From Clostridiaceae bacterium (GTDB taxonomy: Bacteria > Bacillota > Clostridia > Oscillospirales > Acutalibacteraceae), in NCBI GenBank assembly GCA_904502175.1, contig CAJGDU010000077.1, positions 1-6,166 of the forward strand: a stretch of 6,166 nucleotides of DNA. Reading direction: 5' to 3'. Positions 1 to 6,029 of this stretch are shown here, piece after piece. Numbering within the stretch: position 1 is the stretch's first letter; each line of letters opens with the position of its first letter. The notes under the pieces were generated by a model. That model saw only the letters and a program-made list of their open reading frames with translations. It ran no database searches and had not been told where the DNA came from. A program made the translations under genes and the position numbers.

Positions 1-74
1 ATGATGATCGCTTTGACGATGTTCGGGTTATCGATCTTCTTCACGATTTCGGAAATGAGAAGGTTCAGATTCAT
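1..74 (-). CDS. Start of an unrecognised reading frame, cut by the window edge
   Basis: An ATG at 74-72 opens a frame that runs off the left edge, giving only about 24 residues. They start MNLNLLISEIVKKIDNPN and continue with a hydrophobic/basic stretch. An AAGGA lies 8 bases upstream of this ATG, better placed than for the in-frame ATG at 83-81, where the same purines abut the codon. The start overlaps the end of the 59-codon frame at 207-28 by 47 bases in another frame, which suggests translational coupling or that only one of the two is real. Nothing in these few residues identifies a family. The existence of the gene is an inference from the ribosome binding site and a plausible amphipathic beginning. 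Confidence 0.4.
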   Translation of the reverse strand, partial: MNLNLLISEIVKKIDNPNIVKAII

Positions 75-207
75 ATCCAACATCCTTTCTGTGGTCGGTC
101 TGGAAGTCCAGCCGGATGCCGAGCCGTCGAGCATATTCCGGTTCCTTCTGGACTTTATCGGAGAGGCGGATCGCCAACATTCTTGCGTTGGTTGTTACCG
201 TGGCCAT
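28..207 (-). CDS. Small hypothetical protein, 59 residues
   Basis: This minus-strand frame begins with ATG at 207-205 and ends with TAA at 30-28. It is preceded by a very good ribosome binding site, GGAGG at 220-216, 8 bases before the start. The protein begins MATVTTNARMLAIRLSDK and is rich in Arg, Lys, Glu and Asp. It has no membrane segment, signal peptide or cysteine cluster. The last 15 or so residues lie over the start of the next frame and look less protein-like, so a frameshift or a shorter true gene is possible. It sits beyond the terminator of the GRE operon and has its own possible promoter, so it is probably a separate transcription unit. I do not recognise the family. Confidence 0.45.
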   Translation of the reverse strand: MATVTTNARMLAIRLSDKVQKEPEYARRLGIRLDFQTDHRKDVGYESEPSHFRNREEDR

Positions 208-215
208 TGGGTCGT

Positions 216-242
216 CCTCCTCTCTTCGCCCTCAGTATACTG
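216..242 (-). promoter_or_regulatory. Possible -10 element inside a 10-bp palindrome, plus ribosome binding site
   Basis: On the minus strand TATACT (239-234) matches the sigma-70 -10 consensus at 5 of 6 positions and lies about 27 bases before the ATG at 207. It is embedded in a perfect 10-bp palindrome, CAGTATACTG (233-242), which could be an operator half or chance. GGAGG at 220-216 is the ribosome binding site. No good -35 hexamer is seen at 16-18 bp: TTGTCA occurs, but 23 bases upstream of the -10. The promoter call is therefore weak, while the ribosome binding site is convincing. Confidence 0.35.
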
Positions 243-275
243 CCCCGGACGGCGGAAAAACATGACAAGTGCAGC

Positions 276-298
276 AAAATAAGGGCGCTTATTGCCCC
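276..298 (-). terminator. Possible second, weaker terminator
   Basis: On the minus strand GGGGC (298-294) can pair with GC and GCCC (288-283) across an AATAA loop, leaving a one-base bulge. A T-rich run, TTATTTT (282-276), follows. It comes just after the strong terminator of the GRE operon, so it may be a backup. The short bulged stem makes this tentative. Confidence 0.3.
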
Positions 299-310
299 TG
301 TTTCGGCAGA

Positions 311-343
311 ATAAAAAGACCTTCGGCAGCAGCCGAAGGCCTT
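311..343 (-). terminator. Rho-independent terminator of the GRE operon
   Basis: Read on the minus strand, CCTTCGGC (339-332) pairs perfectly with GCCGAAGG (327-320) around a four-base loop, TGCT (331-328). Flanking bases 343-341 and 318-316 can pair after one mismatch. The stem is followed at once by TCTTTTTAT (319-311), a typical U-tract. It begins about 11 bases after the TAA of the TetR gene at 351, so it ends the operon cleanly and separates it from the small frames at the left edge. Confidence 0.92.
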
Positions 344-350
344 GTCTGTA

Positions 351-995
351 TTACCGGTAGTTTTCGAGAACCGTGTCGATGACGTGGTCGATGAGTTCCG
401 GGTTGTCCGTCTGCACGATGGGACCCAGCAGGTAGTCCGTGATCTGGCTGTTGGCCAGGGTCACGTACCCGTGGATGGTGCAGAGGCCGCTCAGGAGCTT
501 CATGAGGACCCCTTCCTCGGCATCCGGGTCCAGGAACCCGGACTCCTCCGCAACTTCGACGATGTAGTCCCGGAACTTCAGCGCCGCGTCCAGCTCGCGC
601 TTGGCGGCCTCCTCCGTCTCGGTCCCCACGTAGTCGTAGTACTTGGGCACGGCGGAGACAAAGAGGATGTTGTACACGCCCGGATGGGCGAGCGCGTACA
701 GGACGATGTCCCGGATGACGGAGCGCAGCTGCTCTTCGGGGTTTCCCCCTTTGGCGCGCGCGTCCTCCGCGACCTTGCACAGGGTTTCAAACCCCTGCGT
801 CAGGGCCGCCAGGTACAGCTCGTCTTTGTTTTTGTAGTACTGGTAGATGGGCGTCGCGGTCATGTTCAGCTTGTCTGCCAGTTTCCGCATGGTGAAGTTT
901 TCATACCCGACCTCGTTGATGAGTTCGAGTGTCTTGTCCAGGATGTCTTCCCGGACTTTCTGGACTTCCTGTTCGGAGCGAGGTTTTTTCGGCAC
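351..995 (-). CDS. TetR/AcrR-family transcriptional regulator
   Basis: The product is 214 residues, the usual size for TetR-family dimeric repressors. The N-terminal DNA-binding domain spans about residues 15-62: a first helix (KVREDILDKTLELINEVG), then the helix-turn-helix FTMRKLADKLNMTATPIYQYY (34-54) followed by KNKDEL, the family signature. The remainder is the all-helical ligand-binding and dimerisation domain. It is rich in aromatic and hydrophobic residues (for example VYNILF and PKYYDYV), which would suit a hydrophobic ligand. The start is a GTG with AGGAG 8 bases upstream; there is no better in-frame ATG. It is the last gene of the operon, 15 bases after the hydrolase and just before the terminator. 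By position it most likely controls this operon, and the 28-bp inverted repeat at the operon promoter is its probable operator. The ligand is unknown; the GRE substrate or its esterified precursor is the natural guess. Confidence 0.93.
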   Translation of the reverse strand: MPKKPRSEQEVQKVREDILDKTLELINEVGYENFTMRKLADKLNMTATPIYQYYKNKDELYLAALTQGFETLCKVAEDARAKGGNPEEQLRSVIRDIVLYALAHPGVYNILFVSAVPKYYDYVGTETEEAAKRELDAALKFRDYIVEVAEESGFLDPDAEEGVLMKLLSGLCTIHGYVTLANSQITDYLLGPIVQTDNPELIDHVIDTVLENYR

Positions 996-1003
996 AGTGT
1001 GTT

Positions 1004-1008
1004 CTCCT
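1004..1008 (-). promoter_or_regulatory. Ribosome binding site of the TetR gene
   Basis: AGGAG (1008-1004) lies 8 bases before the GTG at 995-993. This supports the GTG as the true start even though it is not an ATG. The site sits in the 15-base gap after the TAG of the hydrolase gene. Confidence 0.8.
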
Positions 1009-1010
1009 GA

Positions 1011-1973
1011 CTATGATTCGGCGACCCGGTCGAGGAACCCGGCCACATACTGCATGCAGTTGTGGGAGCTGGGCAGGAACGAGAGCAGATGGAAGTCGTG
1101 GAGGGCGACCGGTCCGGTCTCCTCATAGAACTCGTAGTCTGCCCCGACTTCTGCCAGGCGGTCCCGGAGCTTTCCGGAGTGGCCGTAGGTGATGGGGTCT
1201 TTGTTTCCGTTGACCACCAGCGTTTTCGGCATGTCTTTGGTGACGAACGGGATGGGGTTGAAATAGGGGTACATGGGGTGGTTGTGGATGTCCCGGGTGT
1301 TGAAGATGGACACCGCGAGCTCCCGGAACCACGGCACTCTCATTATATCACGTCCCCAGAAATAAGTGAGGTCGTAAAAGCCGCTGAACAGGACGCCGCC
1401 TCTGACGTGGACGGGCGGGTCCGGAAGGCCCAGCCCCTTGCGGAGTTCCGGGTTCGACGAAGAGGTGACGGTGACCGAGGCGATGTGCGACCCGGCCGAG
1501 TCGCCGGACACGACCACGCAGTCGGTGTCCAGGTTGTACTTCTCCGCGTTGTCGGCGATCCACTGCAGGGCTTTATAGGCCTGCACCACCTGGGTCGGGT
1601 AATAGTGGTCGCCGTGGCTCTTCTTCGGATCATGCTTCTCGAACATGTTGAAAGGTTTCGGCGGGAGGCCGTAGTTCATGTTCACCACGAACCAGCCGCT
1701 GTCCGCCATCTGGAGACACTGCCCTCTGCTGTTGCGTTTATCGCCGATGACCCAGCCGCCTCCGTGGATGTTGAGGATGACGGGGTACTTCTCGTACTTG
1801 ACGCTGTGCGGGTTGTAGAGGAGGTCGGCCACACAGATGTCGGGCTCGTCTGCGCTGTAGACGACGTCGTTGACTTCTTTGATGCTCGGGTAGTTCAGGT
1901 TGTTGACTTCAATGTCCTTCGCCCAGTTGTCGAGGTCGAAGGCGAAGGCGATGACTTTTCCACCAAATCTCAT
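1011..1973 (-). CDS. Alpha/beta hydrolase, hormone-sensitive-lipase/esterase type
   Basis: A 320-residue protein with the landmarks of the HSL (bacterial family IV) carboxylesterases. The oxyanion-hole motif HGGGW is at residues 70-74 in the strand ILNIHGGGW, and the nucleophile elbow GDSAG is at 157-161, with Ser159 as nucleophile. A probable acid, Asp259, lies in NGNKDP and a probable His292 in ALHDFH, so the triad looks complete. There is no signal peptide (it starts MRFGGKVIAFAFDLDNWAK), so it is cytoplasmic. The family hydrolyses ester bonds of short acyl or hydrophobic alcohol substrates. The segment between motifs carries an insertion rich in Pro, Lys and His (about 103-125) that may shape the entrance. 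The ATG at 1973 has GAGGGGA upstream and follows the GRE stop by 15 bases. In context it probably cleaves an ester of the GRE substrate or product; the actual substrate cannot be read from sequence. Confidence 0.9.
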   Translation of the reverse strand: MRFGGKVIAFAFDLDNWAKDIEVNNLNYPSIKEVNDVVYSADEPDICVADLLYNPHSVKYEKYPVILNIHGGGWVIGDKRNSRGQCLQMADSGWFVVNMNYGLPPKPFNMFEKHDPKKSHGDHYYPTQVVQAYKALQWIADNAEKYNLDTDCVVVSGDSAGSHIASVTVTSSSNPELRKGLGLPDPPVHVRGGVLFSGFYDLTYFWGRDIMRVPWFRELAVSIFNTRDIHNHPMYPYFNPIPFVTKDMPKTLVVNGNKDPITYGHSGKLRDRLAEVGADYEFYEETGPVALHDFHLLSFLPSSHNCMQYVAGFLDRVAES

Positions 1974-1988
1974 TTTCTTCCCCTCTCT

Positions 1989-4985
1989 TTACATGCCGTA
2001 GTCGGCGCGATGCACCAGCTCGAGCTGGAGGTCGCGGCAGAGGTCGACGAAGTAGGCGTTGTAGCCGGAGATGCGGACCATGAGGTCGCGGTACTCGTCC
2101 GGGTTCGCCATGGCGGCCCGCATGACGTCGGAAGAGACGACGTTGAACTGCATCTGCATGCCGCCGAGGTTGGAGTACGCCTTCGCGTAGGACATGACGT
2201 TATTGACGGTCTGCTCATGCGTGTCTTTGGGCGCCGGGTTGACCTTGACGTTGAACGCGATGTTGTTGTTCATGCTGACGGGGTCGAGCTTCGAGACGTC
2301 CTTGATGTTGTCGAGCAGGCTCTTGGAGGCGTTCGCTTCGGGAGTGAGGCCCGGAGTGAACGGCAGGAAGGCCAGACGGCCGGACGGCAGGGCGCCGGTC
2401 AGGGAGCCGAAGGCCACGTGGTTGGACATGGACCAGAACCCGGTGGTGTAGTGGCCGCCGCGGAAGTTCGTGTGAGACCAGAAGCAGTCCTTCATGAACT
2501 TCGTGACGCGATTCGCCATGGCGACGGCTTCGTCGTTGTCGGAGCCGAAGCGCGGGGTCTCGGTCAGAATGATGCTGCGCATGACTTCGTGTCCCTCGAA
2601 GTTGTCCTTCGTGGCCTGGATGACCTCTTCGAAGGTGTACTTCTTCTGGTCGTACACGAGGTACTTGATGGCCATGAGGGAGTCGACGATGTCGGCGAGA
2701 CCGATGCAGGCGGTGCCGGAAGAGTTATACTTCGCGCCGCCCTTGGTGCAGTCGATGCCCTTCTTGACGCAGCCGTCGATGATGGCGGACATGTACGGGG
2801 TCGGACGCAGCACGGAGTGTGCTTCGCCGAGAAGGTTGTTGTATTCACAGGCGAGGTCGGCCTGGAACGCGAGCTGTTTGAAGAAGGCCTCCAGGAACTC
2901 GTCGAAGGTCTTGAAGTCCTTGACTTCGCCGGTCTTCGGGCCGAGGTCCCAGCGCATGAGCGGATGATAGCCGTTGTACAGGGCCATTTCCAGAGCGGAG
3001 ACCATGTTGAACATCATGCAGTTCGTGTGGCCGATGTGCTTGCCGGAGATGGTGGGCTCCACGCAGCCGGTGGCGGCCCAGTCGTACAGGTCGCGCTGCT
3101 CGTAGTTGTGCTCCACCAGAGAGGCCATGACCGCTTCATCGTTGTGGATGGACGGGGTGGCCGTGGTGTTGACGTTGACTTCGCAGAGACGCTTCAGGTA
3201 GGTCATGCTGTTCTTGGAAGCGTTGTAGCGGGCGTTGACGTTCGGGTCGCGGATGCCAAGGATCTCGGTGACCTTCAGGAAGACGTAGGTCATGTCGTTG
3301 ACGGCGTCTTCCCCGTCGGGCGTAATGCCGCCGAGGGTAATGGCCTGGTCCGAGGAGCTGCCGCCGAACAGGTAGTTGCCGATGTCCGGGATGAGCGGCA
3401 GGTGGTCCTGGCAGCGCAGGTAGAAGCAGCCCAGCAGTTCGATGACGTGGGAGACGTATGCGTCACGCTCTTCCTTCGTCTCGAGTTTGGCCATGTCCGC
3501 TTCAAAGATGGGCTGGAGCCACTGGTCCATGCGGCCGAGGGAGAACCCGGCGTTCGTGCTCTCCATGTGGACGCCGACCCAGTGCACCCAGATGGCGTGG
3601 ACGGCCTCGTCCATGTTGCGGGCCGGGAACTCGGGAGAGTGTCCGACGGCGTCGGCAATGACCTGCAGTTCGGCCTTGCGCTTCGGGTCGGTCTCGGCGT
3701 CCGCCTCTTTCTGCGCCTGTTCGGCGAGGTGGCGCGCGTAGGTGATCATGCCCTCGTAGCAGTGGATCATTGCTTCCAGGGTCAGTTTCTTCTCTTCGTT
3801 CGCGTCTTTGTCGGATTCGAGCTCTGCCTTGATCTCATCGATGATGCCGGTCAGGCCCAGACGCAGGACTTTCGGATAGTCGATGACGGTGTGGGACAGC
3901 GCGACCGTCTTCCACATGAAGATGGCGGCCCAGCGCTCATCGAGCTGCTGGCAGAGGGGCTCGTTATATTTCTCCCGGACATATTCCCGGAAGTTGCGGT
4001 GTGCCCAGTACGGGAACACGTCGGAGTTCAGTTTCTGGACTTCTTCGGGGCGGACTTCGCCGTAGGGGTTCAGCATGCGCTCATGGACGTTCAGAAGTTC
4101 CGCCCAGATCATGGTGCCCTGGGCGTCCGGATACAGCGGGACGCCGATTTCGCGGGTGGTCGTGGTGCCGGCGAGCAGATCGCCCTTGCGGATGATGGGA
4201 CGGCGGTTCTCCATCAGATGTTTGAAGGCCAGGCCCTGCCGTTCCACGGGGACCCAGGGCGTGCCGTCGGGTTTGGTTTCGAAGCCGTTCTCACGGAAGT
4301 AGTCCGTCAGGATAACAGCGCGTTCCAGGCAGAGTTCCGGCGTTCCGCAGTGGTGGACGTCCAGATACTTTCTCAGACGCGGGTAATCATCCAGAGAATA
4401 GGTGGACAGATACGGGTCGTCGGTGAGGTACTTGACGCCCGGATCGACGCTGTCAGCCTTCAGGTACTCTTTCGGCTTCTTTTCACGCTTGGCGTCGGCG
4501 GGGTCGGCAACCATCTCTTTGCCGCTCTCCAGACGCTCTTCACGCTGCTTTCTCATCTTCTTGATTTGTCCGTTCTTCATGAGTACGGAGATGAGGAAAT
4601 TAAAGGTTTCGATGTACGCCAGGTTTCCGCTGGTCGTCATCTCATGCCGTAAGACCATAAGCAGGACTTCGTTCGTCGGCAGCGTCGCCAGTTTGACGAG
4701 CGCGCCGGTGTCTCTCAGCTCCAGTTTGCAGTCGGTGCCTTCCGCACTGCTTTTGACGCTTGCTTTGCCGTCCTGGAACCAGAGGCTCTGCTGAACGGAG
4801 CCGTCTTCCGTCGTGATGGCGACAGAGAAGTTCAGCCATCCGTCGACGGTCTTCAGATAATCGTTGTTCTTTTTGACATAGGTGAACTGGAACGCAAAAT
4901 ACTGGAGCACCGTATGGGTGATCCGGTTTGCGATCTCGCCGACCGCTCTGTCTTTCGTGGTCGTTGCCGTTGCTGTTGCTGCCAT
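1989..4985 (-). CDS. Glycyl radical enzyme with N-terminal SCP2-like domain
   Basis: The 998-residue product is a PFL-like glycyl radical enzyme, longer than the usual 760-900. The C-terminal glycyl radical loop reads VRISGYNAYFVDL, with the radical residue at Gly974, 24 residues from the end. The thiyl residue is Cys641 in AATGCVEPTISGKH. The Cys-x-Glu pair (C641/E643) is typical of dehydrating, lyase and decarboxylating GREs; pyruvate formate-lyase has adjacent cysteines and benzylsuccinate synthase lacks this Glu. The PFL-type barrel spans roughly 185-860. Residues 15-135 resemble an SCP2 sterol-carrier domain: a WLNFSV strand, FQDGKASV, a CKLELRD strand, then TSGNLAYIETFNFLI, which matches the SCP2 ending 'G-x-L-x-x-x-GNL-x-x-x-x-F'. 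A charged linker (136-185) joins the two. The ATG at 4985 is chosen because GGGAGG precedes it by 5 bases and the activase ends just upstream; extending further would overlap the activase. No small subunits are encoded. Family is certain; reaction and substrate are unknown. Confidence 0.95.
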   Translation of the reverse strand: MAATATATTTKDRAVGEIANRITHTVLQYFAFQFTYVKKNNDYLKTVDGWLNFSVAITTEDGSVQQSLWFQDGKASVKSSAEGTDCKLELRDTGALVKLATLPTNEVLLMVLRHEMTTSGNLAYIETFNFLISVLMKNGQIKKMRKQREERLESGKEMVADPADAKREKKPKEYLKADSVDPGVKYLTDDPYLSTYSLDDYPRLRKYLDVHHCGTPELCLERAVILTDYFRENGFETKPDGTPWVPVERQGLAFKHLMENRRPIIRKGDLLAGTTTTREIGVPLYPDAQGTMIWAELLNVHERMLNPYGEVRPEEVQKLNSDVFPYWAHRNFREYVREKYNEPLCQQLDERWAAIFMWKTVALSHTVIDYPKVLRLGLTGIIDEIKAELESDKDANEEKKLTLEAMIHCYEGMITYARHLAEQAQKEADAETDPKRKAELQVIADAVGHSPEFPARNMDEAVHAIWVHWVGVHMESTNAGFSLGRMDQWLQPIFEADMAKLETKEERDAYVSHVIELLGCFYLRCQDHLPLIPDIGNYLFGGSSSDQAITLGGITPDGEDAVNDMTYVFLKVTEILGIRDPNVNARYNASKNSMTYLKRLCEVNVNTTATPSIHNDEAVMASLVEHNYEQRDLYDWAATGCVEPTISGKHIGHTNCMMFNMVSALEMALYNGYHPLMRWDLGPKTGEVKDFKTFDEFLEAFFKQLAFQADLACEYNNLLGEAHSVLRPTPYMSAIIDGCVKKGIDCTKGGAKYNSSGTACIGLADIVDSLMAIKYLVYDQKKYTFEEVIQATKDNFEGHEVMRSIILTETPRFGSDNDEAVAMANRVTKFMKDCFWSHTNFRGGHYTTGFWSMSNHVAFGSLTGALPSGRLAFLPFTPGLTPEANASKSLLDNIKDVSKLDPVSMNNNIAFNVKVNPAPKDTHEQTVNNVMSYAKAYSNLGGMQMQFNVVSSDVMRAAMANPDEYRDLMVRISGYNAYFVDLCRDLQLELVHRADYGM

Positions 4986-4990
4986 AATAT

Positions 4991-4996
4991 CCTCCC
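4991..4996 (-). promoter_or_regulatory. Ribosome binding site of the glycyl radical enzyme
   Basis: GGGAGG (4996-4991) is 5 bases upstream of the ATG at 4985-4983, in the 11-base gap after the activase stop codon. It decides the start, since the same frame stays open to about 5282 through the activase gene. A strong site suits an enzyme needed in much larger amounts than its activase. Confidence 0.85.
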
Positions 4997-5911
4997 TCAA
5001 ATACATTCGATTCCCTGTTCTGTGAATATCTCTTTGCAAAGCTTGATTTTTTCCGGGGACTGCCAGCTGTCGAGGCCTTGCAGCTCCTCGTTCAGCGTCA
5101 GTCCCAGTTTGGCGTTTTTCGTGTACCAGGTGGGGTTGTACGGGAGCAGTTCCGTCTTCCCGACTCCGAGTTCCTGATAGAACGCGGCGATGGCTTTCAG
5201 GTTCTCCTCCGTGTCCGTGATGTTCGGGATGAGCGGTGTCCGCGGCAGGAGGTCGAACCCGAGTTCTTCGGAGTCCTTCCAAAGCCGCCGGAAGTTTTCG
5301 AGAATGGTGTCGTTGTACACGCCGCAGTACTTTTTGTGCTTTTCCCGGTCCATGATTTTGATATCCATATAGATGCTGGACAGGTACGGCAGGATGTGTT
5401 CCCGGACCCTCTCGTAGTCAAACATACCGCAGGTTTCCATGTGGAGGTTGATGTCTTCCTCCTTCAGTTTCCGGCAGAGTTCGCCGATCCACTCCGGGAA
5501 GAGTGTGGGTTCGCCGCCGCTGAGCGTGACGCCGCCGCCGGACACATCGAAGAAGACCTTGTCAGACACACAGCGTGCCACAATGTCCTCCATGGGCATT
5601 TCCAGGCCCACGCGCTGCAGCCCTTTCGGCGGACAGGTTTCCGTACAGCGGAAACAGTTGTCGCAGATGGACCGGTCGACGATACCGGGCCGGTCCGGCC
5701 CCGCCGCCCCCAGCGGGCAGACGGTCTTGCACGTGAAGCACCCGATGCAGTCTTCGGTCGCGACGGACAGCTCCGCGCCGGCCTTCTTGCTCTCCGGGTT
5801 GTGGCACCAGATGCAGTCCAGCGGACAGCCCTTGAAGAAAATGGCGGTCCGGATGCCGGGGCCGTCGTCGAGCGAGTTGGCCTTCAGTTCGAGCACGAGC
5901 GGTCTCTCCAC
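4997..5911 (-). CDS. Glycyl-radical-enzyme activating enzyme (radical SAM)
   Basis: This 304-residue protein reductively cleaves S-adenosylmethionine to a 5'-deoxyadenosyl radical, which abstracts hydrogen from the glycine of its partner GRE (here Gly974). The radical SAM cluster motif CX3CX2C is C29, C33, C36 in KGCPLDCIWCHNPES, preceded by the family signature DDGPGIRT (16-22 region). Two further 4Fe-4S sites follow as a ferredoxin-like insert: C55, C58, C61, C65 and C83, C86, C89, C93. That insert is found in activases of non-PFL GREs and is absent from the shorter PFL activase. SGGEP (131-135) is the SAM-binding motif. Upstream in-frame GTG at 5929 would overlap the ribosome binding site, so the GTG at 5911 is preferred, giving MERPLVLELKANS. 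It is the first gene of the operon, 11 bases ahead of the GRE, and is dedicated to it by position. Confidence 0.96.
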   Translation of the reverse strand: MERPLVLELKANSLDDGPGIRTAIFFKGCPLDCIWCHNPESKKAGAELSVATEDCIGCFTCKTVCPLGAAGPDRPGIVDRSICDNCFRCTETCPPKGLQRVGLEMPMEDIVARCVSDKVFFDVSGGGVTLSGGEPTLFPEWIGELCRKLKEEDINLHMETCGMFDYERVREHILPYLSSIYMDIKIMDREKHKKYCGVYNDTILENFRRLWKDSEELGFDLLPRTPLIPNITDTEENLKAIAAFYQELGVGKTELLPYNPTWYTKNAKLGLTLNEELQGLDSWQSPEKIKLCKEIFTEQGIECI

Positions 5912-5917
5912 ATCATC

Positions 5918-5924
5918 ACCTCCC
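5918..5924 (-). promoter_or_regulatory. Ribosome binding site of the activase, fixes its GTG start
   Basis: GGGAGGTGAT (5924-5915) is nearly a perfect complement of the 16S rRNA 3' end. The core GGGAGGT ends 6 bases before the GTG at 5911-5909. A longer version starting with GTG at 5929 would place this site inside the coding region, so the shorter protein is favoured. Confidence 0.82.
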
Positions 5925-5939
5925 TGCACAGAAAACGTT

Positions 5940-5967
5940 CGTTATCCTAACACTTGTTATTTTAACG
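5940..5967. promoter_or_regulatory. 28-bp two-tier inverted repeat, probable TetR-type operator
   Basis: Outer arms CGTTA (5940-5944) and TAACG (5963-5967) and inner arms TAACA (5948-5952) and TGTTA (5955-5959) are exact reverse complements. They are arranged symmetrically around a 2-base centre, with 3-base spacers on both sides. The repeat covers the whole spacer and -10 of the predicted operon promoter, so a bound protein would block RNA polymerase. A 28-bp length resembles operators that take two TetR-family dimers (known for QacR). The regulator at 995-351 is the obvious candidate ligand-responsive repressor; binding itself is inferred. Confidence 0.75.
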
Positions 5968-5971
5968 TGAA
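5944..5971 (-). promoter_or_regulatory. Predicted sigma-70-type promoter of the GRE operon
   Basis: On the minus strand TTCACG (5971-5966, 4 of 6 to TTGACA) and TAGGAT (5949-5944, 4 of 6 to TATAAT) are 16 bases apart. A TG one base before the -10 gives an extended -10 element. Transcription would begin near 5937, leaving a short leader of about 25 bases before the GTG at 5911. No riboswitch-sized leader exists, so control is probably at initiation. Confidence 0.6.
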
Positions 5972-6029
5972 AGCCGGTCCGTTTCCATTGGCGGAATGCC
6001 TAAGGTTTGGCGGGTCTCGTTGTGCAATA

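Noticed and set aside
1..282. Plus-strand frame of 93 codons at the left edge
   Set aside because: It lies antisense to the frames with good ribosome binding sites, its start is only the window edge, and its second half is not protein-like.
1062..4652. Plus-strand open frame of 1196 codons antisense to the GRE and hydrolase
   Set aside because: It is the mirror of strongly biased GC-ending codons in real genes on the other strand. Its protein is Val, Asp, Gly and His repetitive, has no domain, and no ribosome binding site or gene organisation supports it.
4945..4985. Ala-Thr repeat at the start of the GRE (MAATATATTT)
   Set aside because: A short low-complexity beginning, typical of a disordered N-terminal tail; not a targeting signal that can be supported, and no microcompartment genes are present.
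4986..5282. N-terminal extension of the glycyl radical enzyme by 99 codons
   Set aside because: It would lie inside the activase gene in another frame, is Arg/Pro-rich and shadow-like, and the ribosome binding site at 4996-4991 fits the ATG at 4985.
5078..5950. Plus-strand frame of 290 codons antisense to the activase
   Set aside because: The minus strand carries an unmistakable radical SAM enzyme here; this frame is a codon-bias shadow.
5954..5967. Rex- or FNR-like redox regulator box in the operon promoter
   Set aside because: TTGTTA followed by TTAACG resembles half of a Rex site, but the spacing between half sites is wrong and the outer bases do not match. The larger 28-bp symmetry explains these bases better.
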